This document shows positions 1-9,199 of a stretch of DNA of 64,000 nucleotides, piece by piece; within the stretch, counting starts at the first letter, position 1; each line of letters opens with the position of its first letter. Source of the DNA: Calditrichia bacterium (GTDB lineage Bacteria > Calditrichota > Calditrichia > RBG-13-44-9 > J075); the NCBI GenBank assembly GCA_020635015.1, contig JACKAP010000002.1, positions 62,001 through 126,000 of the forward strand, in the 5' to 3' direction. The position numbers were made by a program, and so were the translations under genes. Under the pieces are notes generated by a model that ran no database searches, was not told the origin of the DNA, and saw only the letters and a list, made by a program, of their open reading frames with translations.

Positions 1-2
1 CC

Positions 3-1052
3 TGCAGCGCCGAAACGGAAACCCAGGTGTTGCAGACCGCCCGGGAATTGAGCAAAATCCCGGCGGTAAAAGTATTCCGGGCCGGTATCTGGAAACCGCG
101 CACCCGCCCGGGAGGCTTTGACGGCGTGGGGGTGGAAGGCCTGCGCTGGCTGAAGCAGGTCAAAGCCGAGACCGGCCTGCTCACCACCACGGAAGTGGCC
201 AATGCCGGCCATGTCTATGAAGCGCTGAAATACGGCATCGATATCCTGTGGATCGGCGCCCGCACTACGGTCAACCCCTTCTCGGTGCAGGAGATCGCCG
301 ATGCCCTGCGCGGGGCGGATATTCCGGTGCTGGTGAAGAACCCCATCAATCCCGACGTGCAGTTGTGGCTGGGGGCGCTGGAGCGCCTCAGCCATGCCGG
401 CATCACCCGCCTGGGAGCGGTGCACCGGGGTTTCTCCACCTTCGAAAAAACCCATTTCCGCAATGCGCCCAAGTGGGATATCGTGATTGAGCTGAAGCGG
501 CTGGTCCCGGAAATCCCGATCCTGTGCGATCCCAGCCACATTGCCGGCAACCGCGACCTGATCCCGGCGTTGTGTCAGAAGGCAGTGGATATGGCAATGA
601 ACGGTTTTATGATCGAAAGCCACATTTCCCCGGACGCCGCCCTCAGCGATGCCGCCCAGCAGTTGCAGCCGGCGGCCCTGGCGGACATTCTGGACGGCCT
701 GGAATATCGCCGGCCCCAGGGCGACGGCGAGCCGGAAGAATTTCTGAAAACCCTCCGGGCAGAGATCGACCTGACCGACGCCGCAATCCTGGAGGCAATC
801 TCCCGGCGCAGCGAGATCAGCGAAAAGATCGGCCTCTTCAAAAAAAGCCACAACATGACCATTCTGCAGGTGGGACGCTGGCAGCAGTTGCTGGAAGATC
901 GCCTGGCCCGGGCCGGCAAGCTCGGCCTGGAAGCGGAATTTGTCAAGGCGCTGTTCCAGATCATCCACGACCGCTCCATCCGGATGCAGTCGGAAGTGAT
1001 GAACCGGAAAACCGATAACCCGTCAAACCAGGATCTAAAGGATGTCAGCTAA
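3..1052 (+). CDS. Bifunctional DAHP synthase / chorismate mutase (5' end outside window)
   Basis: It condenses phosphoenolpyruvate and erythrose-4-phosphate to DAHP, the first step of the shikimate pathway, and carries a C-terminal chorismate mutase. The frame is open to the window edge and begins CSAETETQV, matching the conserved GPCSxE segment of type I-beta DAHP synthases, so the true start lies upstream and the GTG at 27 is internal. KNPINPD, GAVHRGFS and CDPSHIAGNR are recognisable synthase segments. From about residue 255 of the visible part an AroQ-type mutase follows, with LRAEID, the SRRSEIS arginines and the FKK lysine. The fusion is well known in Bacteroidota-type bacteria. The stop overlaps the ATG of aroA, suggesting translational coupling. 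Confidence 0.93.
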   Translation, partial: CSAETETQVLQTARELSKIPAVKVFRAGIWKPRTRPGGFDGVGVEGLRWLKQVKAETGLLTTTEVANAGHVYEALKYGIDILWIGARTTVNPFSVQEIADALRGADIPVLVKNPINPDVQLWLGALERLSHAGITRLGAVHRGFSTFEKTHFRNAPKWDIVIELKRLVPEIPILCDPSHIAGNRDLIPALCQKAVDMAMNGFMIESHISPDAALSDAAQQLQPAALADILDGLEYRRPQGDGEPEEFLKTLRAEIDLTDAAILEAISRRSEISEKIGLFKKSHNMTILQVGRWQQLLEDRLARAGKLGLEAEFVKALFQIIHDRSIRMQSEVMNRKTDNPSNQDLKDVS

Positions 1053-2317
1053 GCGTTACCGCATCGGTCCCAACACCTCAACTCCCCGGGTGATTCGATC
1101 TGCCGGCATCCAAGAGCATCAGTCACCGCATTTGCATCCTGGCGGGGCTCAACCGCGGCCGCACCCAGATCCGGAGCATGCTGCAATCGCAGGATACCGC
1201 CATCACCCTGACGGCGTTGGCGGCGATGGGGATGAAAGCCGAGCAAAATGATGCAGGCCTTTTCTGCAGCGCTCCTATCGGCACGGTGCAGCAGGAAAAA
1301 GTCTTCCTGGGCAATTCCGGCTCTTCGGCCCGTTTCCTGCTCCCCCTGCCCGCCTTCACCGACCGGCCGGTACATTTTTATGGCGACGAGCGGCTGCACC
1401 AGCGCCCGTTTGCCGATATGTTCGGCGCGCTAAGCGCTCTGGGGATCAAGGTAGAAGGGCAGGACTACGCGCTCCCGGCGACAGTTTTTCCCGGGTCAGT
1501 CCGCGGGGGGGAGATCCGCTTCCGCGACCTGCCTTCCTCTCAGATCGTCACCGCCCTGATGATGGCCGGGCTGTGGATGGAGAAGGATCTAACCATCCGC
1601 CTGCAGGAAAATATACCGTCGCTCCCCTATATCGATATGACGTATCATCTGATGCGCCACCTGAATTTACCGGTCAATCATCTAGATGACTGCATCGAAG
1701 TGAAGGCGCAGATGCCGGACTTCGAATGGGATTTTACGGTGGAGAAAGATCTTTCGGCAGCCTCTTATTGGGTGGTCTATGCCCTGATCAATCGCTGCCG
1801 GGTCACCCTGAGCAACCTCACCCTCCCCTCACTGCAGGGGGATGAAAAGATCTTCGCCATCGCAGAGAAGACCGGGGCGCGGGTGATGCTGTTTCAGGAC
1901 CGGGTGGAGATTGAGGGCTGGATCTCCCGGGGATTTTCAGTCAACTGCAAGGATACCCCGGACCTGGTGCCCGCTCTGGCAGTGCTGGGGATGTTCACCC
2001 CCACGGCGGTGGAGCTGCATGGAGTGGAGAACCTGCGTTTCAAGGAAAGCGACCGCATCGCGGCGATCCAGCATAACATCCACCTGCTGGGGGGACGCAG
2101 CGAGTATCACCGCGACTGTTTGAAGATCTATCCCCAAAAGCGCTACCGCGGCAACCTGTTATCCTCCTTCAACGATCACCGCATCGCCATGAGCTTCGCC
2201 GTTGCTGGCACGCGCATTCCGGAGGTGGTGATCGAAAATCCTGATTGCGTGGGGAAATCTTATCCGGGGTTTTGGGATGATTTGGGATTGTGGGAAGACG
2301 TGGAGCGTGGAGCGTAG
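1042..2317 (+). CDS. aroA: 3-phosphoshikimate 1-carboxyvinyltransferase (EPSP synthase), apparent frameshift near 1091-1099
   Basis: EPSP synthase joins phosphoenolpyruvate to shikimate-3-phosphate. The ATG at 1042 overlaps the upstream gene and gives MSAKRYRIGP...PRVI in frame 1. The conserved DLPASKSISHR segment follows only in frame 2, directly after an in-frame TGA at 1091-1093, so one extra base lies around 1092-1097. The rest is intact: GNSGSSARFLLPL, DTPDLVPALAVLG, RFKESDRI and NDHRIAMSFAV. The last residues (VERGA) and the TAG stop come from a GTGGAGC heptamer tract. The single shift may be an assembly error or a recent mutation; nothing else suggests decay. Confidence 0.88.
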
Positions 2318-2374
2318 AGCGTGGAGCGAATGCGGAGTGCGGAGTGCGGAGTGCGGAGTGCGGAGTGCAGAATG
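2300..2374. repeat. Heptamer tandem repeats GTGGAGC (x4) then TGCGGAG (x5)
   Basis: Two related 7-bp words run in tandem across and beyond the aroA stop codon. One unit is altered to GTAGAGC, and this supplies the stop. The purine-rich strand is the sense strand of aroA. Confidence 0.9.
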
Positions 2375-2550
2375 ATAATTTTGCCACGGATGAACCGGAT
2401 GTACACGGACAAAAACGGGGCCACGAAGAAACACGAATGAACCCGAATAATGCCCATAAGTAGGAGCCGTTTCCAGCGGTGGATGTACCATAAAAATCAG
2501 CACAACAATCAATATCGCCGCAGACCCATAAAGTAAGTCAGTACCACCAT

Positions 2551-2615
2551 CGTGAGCGTAGCGAGCAAACATCGCATGTAGTGGCGGGTCGAGACCCGCC
2601 TCAGCGAGCAAACAC
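2551..2615. repeat. 22-mer-family units around the palindrome GGCGGGTC-GA-GACCCGCC
   Basis: A unit of the CATCGTGAGCG.AGCGAGCAAA family (2551 onward) and a partial one (CAGCGAGCAAACA, 2602-2614) flank an 8+8 bp palindrome at 2583-2600, just upstream of the aroC ribosome binding site. Related palindromes occur at 40802 and 61405. Confidence 0.75.
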
Positions 2616-2625
2616 GGAGTACTTT

Positions 2626-3930
2626 ATGCCAGGCAGCAAATTTGGATCACTCTATTCCATCATGACCTTCGGCGAAAGCCACGGCCCGTTTATCGGAGTC
2701 GTAATTGACGGACTCAAACCGGGGCTTCCGATCGACCTGGAGGAGATCCAGCGGGAACTCGACCGCCGCCGCCCCGGGCAGAGCAAGGTGACCACTCCGC
2801 GCAATGAAGCCGACCGGGCGCAGATCGTTTCCGGCATTTTCGAAGGGAAGACCACCGGCACCCCGATCTGTATCATTATCCCCAACCAGGACCAGCGCAG
2901 CAAGGATTACGGCAAGTTGAAAGAAATTTTCCGTCCCGGTCACGCCGCCTTTACTTACCTGAAGAAGTACGGCATTTTCGATTACCGCGGGGGCGGGCGC
3001 GCTTCCGGGCGGGAGACCGCCACCCGGGTAGCCGCCGGGGCTATCGCCAAACAGTTGCTGCGCCGCGAGGGGATTGAATTTTACGGCTTCGTGCGCCGGA
3101 TCGGCCCCCATGAGGCCCAGACGGTCGACTACCACTTCATCGAGCAAAATCCGGTGCGTTGCTGCGATCCGGCAGTGGCGCAAACCATGGAGCATTACAT
3201 CACCGGGCTGGCGGAGGCCGGCGATTCGGCAGGGGGCATCGTGGAGCTGCATATCCGGGGACTGCCTGCCGGGCTGGGCGATCCGGTGTTTGAGAAGCTC
3301 GATGCCGAGCTCTCCCACGGCCTGATGTCGATCGGGGCCGTGAAAGGGATCGAGTTCGGCAACGGCTTCCGGGCGGCAGAGATGCTGGGCAGTGAGAACA
3401 ACGACCGCTTTCACCGCGACCCGGTCAGCGGGCAGGTGCTGCCCGCGACCAATCACGCCGGCGGGATCCTGGGGGGTATCAGCACCGGGCAGGACCTGGT
3501 GCTGCGCATTGCGGTCAAACCGCCTTCCTCTATCAACAAGGTGCAGCATACCGTCGACCGTTCCGGCGCCCCGGTGGCGCTGTCGGTGGGTGGGCGGCAT
3601 GATCCCTGTATCTGTCCCCGGGTGGTGCCGGTGGCGGAAGCGATGGCGGCGCTGGTGATCCTCGATCTGCTGCTGGTGCAGCAGGTGATCGCTGATGGCG
3701 AAAAAAACGCTGCCGCCCTGGCGCTGGAGATCGAGCAGATCGACGCCCAGGTGCTGATGCTGCTGCAGCGCCGAGAACTACTGGCCGCCCGACAGTCGGC
3801 CAAGCCGGGCATGCCTGAGCAATCTCCGGCACAGCAACTCGACCGCATCCGTGACCTCGCCGAGCAGACCGGGTTCGATCCTGCCAAAGTGAGTAAGATT
3901 TGGGATGTAATTTTAGAAAGTATCAAATGA
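2626..3930 (+). CDS. aroC: Chorismate synthase with C-terminal chorismate-mutase-like domain
   Basis: The enzyme makes chorismate from EPSP using reduced FMN. Start: ATG 2626 is preceded by GGAG (2616-2619) at good spacing; an upstream in-frame GTG at 2581 lies in repeat sequence and was not chosen. Residues 1-355 are a complete chorismate synthase with FGESHG, RRRPGQS, GGGRASGRET, NHAGGILGGIS and GRHDPC. The protein is 434 aa against the usual 350-370. The extra tail (about 362-434) reads like AroQ chorismate mutase: QIDAQVLMLLQRRELLAARQ, SAK, then a final helix DPAKVSKIWDVILESI. The RExx pair that holds catalytic Arg/Glu is replaced by PAQQ, so the tail may be regulatory or inactive. Confidence 0.93.
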   Translation: MPGSKFGSLYSIMTFGESHGPFIGVVIDGLKPGLPIDLEEIQRELDRRRPGQSKVTTPRNEADRAQIVSGIFEGKTTGTPICIIIPNQDQRSKDYGKLKEIFRPGHAAFTYLKKYGIFDYRGGGRASGRETATRVAAGAIAKQLLRREGIEFYGFVRRIGPHEAQTVDYHFIEQNPVRCCDPAVAQTMEHYITGLAEAGDSAGGIVELHIRGLPAGLGDPVFEKLDAELSHGLMSIGAVKGIEFGNGFRAAEMLGSENNDRFHRDPVSGQVLPATNHAGGILGGISTGQDLVLRIAVKPPSSINKVQHTVDRSGAPVALSVGGRHDPCICPRVVPVAEAMAALVILDLLLVQQVIADGEKNAAALALEIEQIDAQVLMLLQRRELLAARQSAKPGMPEQSPAQQLDRIRDLAEQTGFDPAKVSKIWDVILESIK

Positions 3931-3952
3931 GAGAGAATATAACAGCTGTTGA

Positions 3953-4110
3953 TGGCACACAGATTTTCACAGATTTGACAGATTCACACAGATTGAAATA
4001 CATGGTTACATTAGACCTCATTACAAGCTAAATCATTGAATAAATTAATGAAAGAAATAGGGTGTCATTATCTGTGAAAATCTGTCTAATCTGCGTAATC
4101 TGTGTGCAAT
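3953..4110. repeat. Inverted-repeat element of (A)CACAGATT units
   Basis: Left arm 3953-3996 and right arm 4068-4110 are made of degenerate CACAGATT/ACAGATT units in opposite orientation around an AT-rich centre. It fills the spacer between aroC and tyrA. The same arm family occurs at 28358 and 48021. Confidence 0.7.
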
Positions 4111-4144
4111 TCAAACTTTATTATCAAGGAGCATACATACGATT

Positions 4145-4915
4145 GTGGATACCCAACAACCACAGTTTGCAGTGATCGGCGTGGGGCGGTTTGGCGCTTT
4201 CTGGGGACGGGAACTCAGCCGGTTTTTCCCGGTATCGTTTTATGATGTCGATGCCGGCAGAGCGGCGCAGGTCGCGCCCTACGGCCGCTGGGAGAGCCTG
4301 GAGACCTGCCTGCAAAAAGACTATATTTTCCTGACCATCCCGATCCGCCGCCTGGAAGATTTCCTGAAGCAGCACGGCGGCGCTATCCGGGCGGGGAGCG
4401 TGGTGCTGGACTGCGCATCGGTGAAGCTGGCAGTGCAGGAATGGTTCACAGCACATCTACCCGAGTCGGTCTATTACGCGGCCAGCCATCCGCTCTTCGG
4501 GCCGGATTCCGCCCGGAACAGCCTGGCCAACCATACCATCACCCTACAGCCCGGGCGCATTCCCTTTCAACAATATGACTTGCTGGCCGAACTGTTCACC
4601 CACCGGATGGGTCTGCGGGTGCTCAACATCAGCGCCGAGGAACACGACCGCATGATGGCCTATAACCTCAGCCTGATCCACCACCTCGGGCGCACCTTCC
4701 ACAAGATGCAGATCGGCAAACTGCCCCTGATCATGGCCAACCTGGAGCGCATGAACCACATCTCGCGCATCGCCGCCAACGATACCGAGGAGCTCTTCCA
4801 GGATTTTTACCGTTTCAATCCCTACGCCGCCCGGGTGCGGGATGATTTTATGGAAAATTTCCGGCGGGTGGGGGATATTATTGAACCCGGCGCTCTCTTC
4901 AGGAACGTTCTGTGA
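4145..4915 (+). CDS. tyrA: Prephenate dehydrogenase family protein
   Basis: It is a likely NAD(P)-dependent oxidative decarboxylase of prephenate (or arogenate) in tyrosine synthesis. The N-terminal Rossmann motif is IGVGRFGAFWG (residues about 10-20), and SHPLFGPDS holds the family's conserved histidine. The protein is 256 aa, a short form without an ACT or mutase domain. The best start is GTG 4145; AAGGAG at 4126-4131 lies 13 nt away, which is long, and no ATG is available nearby. It follows aroC in the same direction, fitting an aromatic amino-acid cluster in which the two mutase domains would supply prephenate. Confidence 0.85.
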   Translation: MDTQQPQFAVIGVGRFGAFWGRELSRFFPVSFYDVDAGRAAQVAPYGRWESLETCLQKDYIFLTIPIRRLEDFLKQHGGAIRAGSVVLDCASVKLAVQEWFTAHLPESVYYAASHPLFGPDSARNSLANHTITLQPGRIPFQQYDLLAELFTHRMGLRVLNISAEEHDRMMAYNLSLIHHLGRTFHKMQIGKLPLIMANLERMNHISRIAANDTEELFQDFYRFNPYAARVRDDFMENFRRVGDIIEPGALFRNVL

Positions 4916-5606
4916 AGCAATAGCATCCGATAATGGCACGCAGATTTTCTTGGCGCGGCCTTCGGCCGCAACCAAATGGTAAATGCTGATTGCGCAGTGG
5001 TCAATGCTCATTACCAATTTCGTAATTTAACCGTTATACGATACTTTATAACCCCTCTAAATCTCCCCTTACTAAGGGGAGACTTGCAGGTTTCCCCCCT
5101 TGGTAAGGTGGGGGACGGAAGGGGGGTAAAAAATAGACCATCTTTGCTCACGTATGGATCGTCATCAGAAAATTTTGCTAAAAAACAAAGTTTTGAAGCA
5201 GTGCAATACAGATTGGACAGATTTCCGCAGATTTGTTTTGGGTTAATGGGCTAAAGAATTATGGAGGAGTGAATTAATTTGAGAAAAGCAGTAAACCTCC
5301 TTACAATGATATATCGAGGGTTGTTAAAACCGGCATTTTTCAACCCCTCTAAATCTCCCCTTACAAAGGGAGACTTTCAGGTTTCCCCTTGGTAAGGGGA
5401 CGGAAGGAAGGGGTAAAACGCTCATTATTTTATACTGAAGATCTTCTTTAATTTACGCGCGGATCATGATCAACAACGCCCCTTCGCAAGAAATACATCC
5501 CCCGTCATTTGCATATTTTCTCCCGATTGGCTATTTTCTCCCCGGGTGCCAGGCACCCGTTGATCATTCACCAATTACCATTGAGCATTTACCATTAGGA
5601 CCGCCC
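4916..5606. repeat. Repeat-filled spacer, no gene
   Basis: This spacer of about 690 bp holds GGTAAATG-type units (4972-5022 and about 5570-5600), two direct copies of an 80-bp palindromic element beginning CCCCTCTAAATCTCCCC (5050-5128, 5342-5417), and ACAGATT units (5203-5235). Its first 100 bp resemble 56515-56600, which also directly follows a stop codon. No credible coding region was seen. Confidence 0.75.
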
Positions 5607-7096
<1,490 letters not shown>

Positions 7097-7097
<1 letters not shown>

Positions 7098-7133
7098 ATA
7101 GAACGCGAAAATCCGCGTCATCCGCGTTCTATT
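7097..7133. repeat. Hairpin AATAGAACGCG ... CGCGTTCTATT after permease stop
   Basis: The 11-bp arms are perfect with a 15-nt centre of GGAT/ATCC-type units, directly at the permease stop. It is the most compact member of a family also found at 25738-25931, 31429-31604 and (right arm only) 49170-49310. Confidence 0.8.
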
Positions 7134-7254
7134 AAAATCTCCGGTGTTCTTTCCCGATTGCATTTGTACTGCCCGCTGTATATATTAAGCCAATCCGGAT
7201 TTTTCATCCGTCTTCTCCGATCATGGCAGCAAAATCTTCAGGCAAGAGGCAATC

Positions 7255-7608
7255 ATGTCGACCGACGCAGAAGTCATCACCCTTCCCGGCACTAAAAAGA
7301 AGCAGCGCGAGGAGGACAGCGAGAAGGAGTTCCGCATCCCGCGCTATAACGTGGTGCTGCTGGATGATGACGACCACACCTACGAATATGTAATCGAAAT
7401 GCTGCGCAAGCTCTTCGGGCATAGTCATGAGATGGCCTTCCAAATGGCTTGCGAGGTGGACAATGCCGGCCGGGTGATTGTCGACACCACCAGCAAGGAG
7501 CGCGCCGAGTTGAAGCGCGACCAGATTCATGCCTATGGCGCCGACTGGCGCATTCCCCGCTGCAAAGGTTCCATGTCCGCCACCATCGAGCCGGCCGAAG
7601 ACGTGTGA
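7255..7608 (+). CDS. clpS: ATP-dependent Clp protease adaptor ClpS
   Basis: ClpS delivers N-degron substrates to ClpAP/ClpCP. The 117-aa protein has a charged disordered N-terminus and the ClpS core YNVVLLDDDDHTYEYV followed by LRKLFGHSHEMAFQMA. The pocket asparagine of Escherichia coli ClpS (NDD) is replaced by aspartate (DDDDH), and the second half is of the GRVIV...RDQIHAYG kind seen in Planctomycetes/Acidobacteria-type ClpS. A weak AAGAGG lies before the ATG. No clpA neighbour is present. The stop overlaps the GTG start of a transporter remnant. Confidence 0.9.
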   Translation: MSTDAEVITLPGTKKKQREEDSEKEFRIPRYNVVLLDDDDHTYEYVIEMLRKLFGHSHEMAFQMACEVDNAGRVIVDTTSKERAELKRDQIHAYGADWRIPRCKGSMSATIEPAEDV

Positions 7609-7727
7609 GCGGCACCGTCTTTCTGCTGGTATTATGCTCGGCGGTATTTCACGCCGGCTGGAATTTTGCGCTGCGGAGGGTTTCCGGCAATATGTCAACA
7701 CGCCCTAGAAAGGAGAATGTTCAATGA
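7605..7727 (+). pseudogene. Remnant of an EamA/DMT-type transporter (N-terminal helix only)
   Basis: A 40-residue frame starts at a GTG that overlaps the clpS stop and reads MSGTVFLLVLCSAVFHAGWN, the first helix typical of EamA transporters (xxHAGWNxxxR). It then breaks into MSTRPRKENVQ and stops in an ATGA overlap with the deaminase. The overlap with clpS suggests a once-functional coupled gene that lost all but its first helix. It could still be made as a small membrane peptide, but this is less likely. Confidence 0.5.
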
Positions 7728-8176
7728 AAACCGATCCGGATTACCAATCCATGCTGCAGGTCGCCATCGAAGAAGCCCGGCGGGGGTTGGCGGAAGGAGG
7801 GATTCCCATCGGGGCGGCGCTATTTGACGCTTCGGGAAAGCTGCTTGGCAAAGGGCATAATCGCCGCATCCAGGAAGATGATCCTTCGGTGCATGGCGAA
7901 ACCGACGCCTTTCGCAAGGCCGGCCGCCAGCGTCATTACCGCGATAAGATCATGGTCACCACCCTGGCCCCCTGCTGGTATTGCAGCGGCCTGGTGCGCC
8001 AGTTCAAGATCGGCACGGTGGTGGTGGGCGAGTCGGTGAACTTTACCGGGGGGATCGATTGGCTGCGTGAGCATGGGGTAAGGGTGATCGATCTGAATTC
8101 GCCGGCGTGTATTGAGATGCTGGGGCAGTATATTGCCGATCATCCGGAGGTGTGGAATGAGGATATTGGGGAATAA
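7724..8176 (+). CDS. Cytosine deaminase, yeast FCY1-type
   Basis: It is a zinc-dependent deaminase of the CDA fold, 150 aa. The metal and catalytic motifs are HGET (His ligand and general-base Glu) and PCWYC (two Cys ligands). The C-terminal half, VGESVNF, then a tail ending WNEDIGE, matches the small fungal cytosine deaminase rather than the amidohydrolase-type bacterial CodA. An AGGAG lies just upstream of the ATG. With the NCS1 permease it would import cytosine and convert it to uracil. Substrate assignment is inferred from similarity to the fungal enzyme and from context. Confidence 0.85.
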   Translation: MKTDPDYQSMLQVAIEEARRGLAEGGIPIGAALFDASGKLLGKGHNRRIQEDDPSVHGETDAFRKAGRQRHYRDKIMVTTLAPCWYCSGLVRQFKIGTVVVGESVNFTGGIDWLREHGVRVIDLNSPACIEMLGQYIADHPEVWNEDIGE

Positions 8177-8187
8177 ACGCACACACT

Positions 8188-8313
8188 CGTTCCACGCTCC
8201 GCGTGGAACGCATAAACCGACGCTCCGCGTCGAAACGCACGGTTGCGATACAAAGCGAAGATGATTGACTTGACGCAGAGCGTCAAGCCAGGCATGCCAC
8301 GCGGAGCGTGGCA
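8188..8313. repeat. Cluster of four short palindromes (ACGC-TCC-GCGT type)
   Basis: Perfect inverted repeats lie at 8188-8210, 8218-8232, 8270-8286 and 8295-8313, each a CGC/GCG stem around TCC, AGA or GGA. They fill the gap between two convergent genes and could act as terminators. This resembles a REP-like family common in other bacterial genomes. Confidence 0.8.
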
Positions 8314-8329
8314 CGAGAACGCACCGAGA

Positions 8330-9199
8330 CTACTTCGTCCGCTCGAACGCCCGGCGCAGCGTATCCCGGGCCAGCACCCGGGCCAGTTGGCGGCGGTAAT
8401 CCGCGCTGGCATGGATGTCGCCATCCGGATCAATATCTGCTTCGGCGGCCAGTGCCGCAGCGGTTTCGATCAAAGCATCTCCCGGCAGCTCGCCGATCAG
8501 GGCATCCGACGCCAGCTGCGCCTCCACCGGCCCCTCCCCCACGCTGAAGAACACCAGGCGGGCGTCTTCGCAACGGCCGGCTTCATCCAGGCGCACCGTC
8601 GCCGCAACGCCCACCAGGGCGTAATCGCCGTGGCGGCGGGCAATCTCCCGGAAGGCCCAGCCGCTGCGCGGAAACATCGCAGGAATTTCGATTTCGGTCA
8701 ACATTTCTTCCGGCTCCAGATCGGTGGTGAACATCCCCACAAAAAAATCCTGCACCGCCACCCGGCGCTCCCCGGCCGCGCTCTGCAATTTTAGATACCC
8801 ATCGAGCGCCCACATTACCGCCGGCAGTTCGGAGGCTGGATCGGCATGGGCGATGTTCCCCCCGATGGTGCCGCGGTTGCGGATCTGGGGATGGGCGATG
8901 AAGGGCATGGTCTCGTGCAGCAGCGGGGCATGATTTGCCACCAGTTCACTGCGTTCCAGCGCCCGCTGCCGGGTCATCGCTCCGAGGCGCAGGCCACTGC
9001 CGTTTTTTTCAATGTAGGACAGCTCTTTGATCCGGTTCAGATCGATCAGCACCGCCGGCCGGGCCAGGCGGAAGTTCATGGTCGGGATCAGGCTCTGCCC
9101 CCCCGCCAGCAGCTTCGCCTCATAGCCGTATTCGTTGAGCAAAGCCAGCGCCTCCTCCAGGGACTCCGGTGCGTGATAGTCGAATGCTGCCGGCTTCAT
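8330..9199 (-). CDS. Molybdenum hydroxylase FAD-binding medium subunit (CoxM/CutM-like)
   Basis: It is the FAD subunit that passes electrons from the iron-sulphur subunit to the acceptor. The 289-aa protein begins KPAAFDYHAPESLEEALALL and shows the FAD motifs LAGGQSLIP (about 32-40) and TIGGNIAHADPASELP (about 110-125). Its ATG overlaps the stop of the large subunit (ATGA), so the two are translationally coupled. The operon order S-L-M is that of form II/uncharacterised coxSLM operons; true CO dehydrogenase uses M-S-L. Confidence 0.93.
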   Translation of the reverse strand: MKPAAFDYHAPESLEEALALLNEYGYEAKLLAGGQSLIPTMNFRLARPAVLIDLNRIKELSYIEKNGSGLRLGAMTRQRALERSELVANHAPLLHETMPFIAHPQIRNRGTIGGNIAHADPASELPAVMWALDGYLKLQSAAGERRVAVQDFFVGMFTTDLEPEEMLTEIEIPAMFPRSGWAFREIARRHGDYALVGVAATVRLDEAGRCEDARLVFFSVGEGPVEAQLASDALIGELPGDALIETAAALAAEADIDPDGDIHASADYRRQLARVLARDTLRRAFERTK

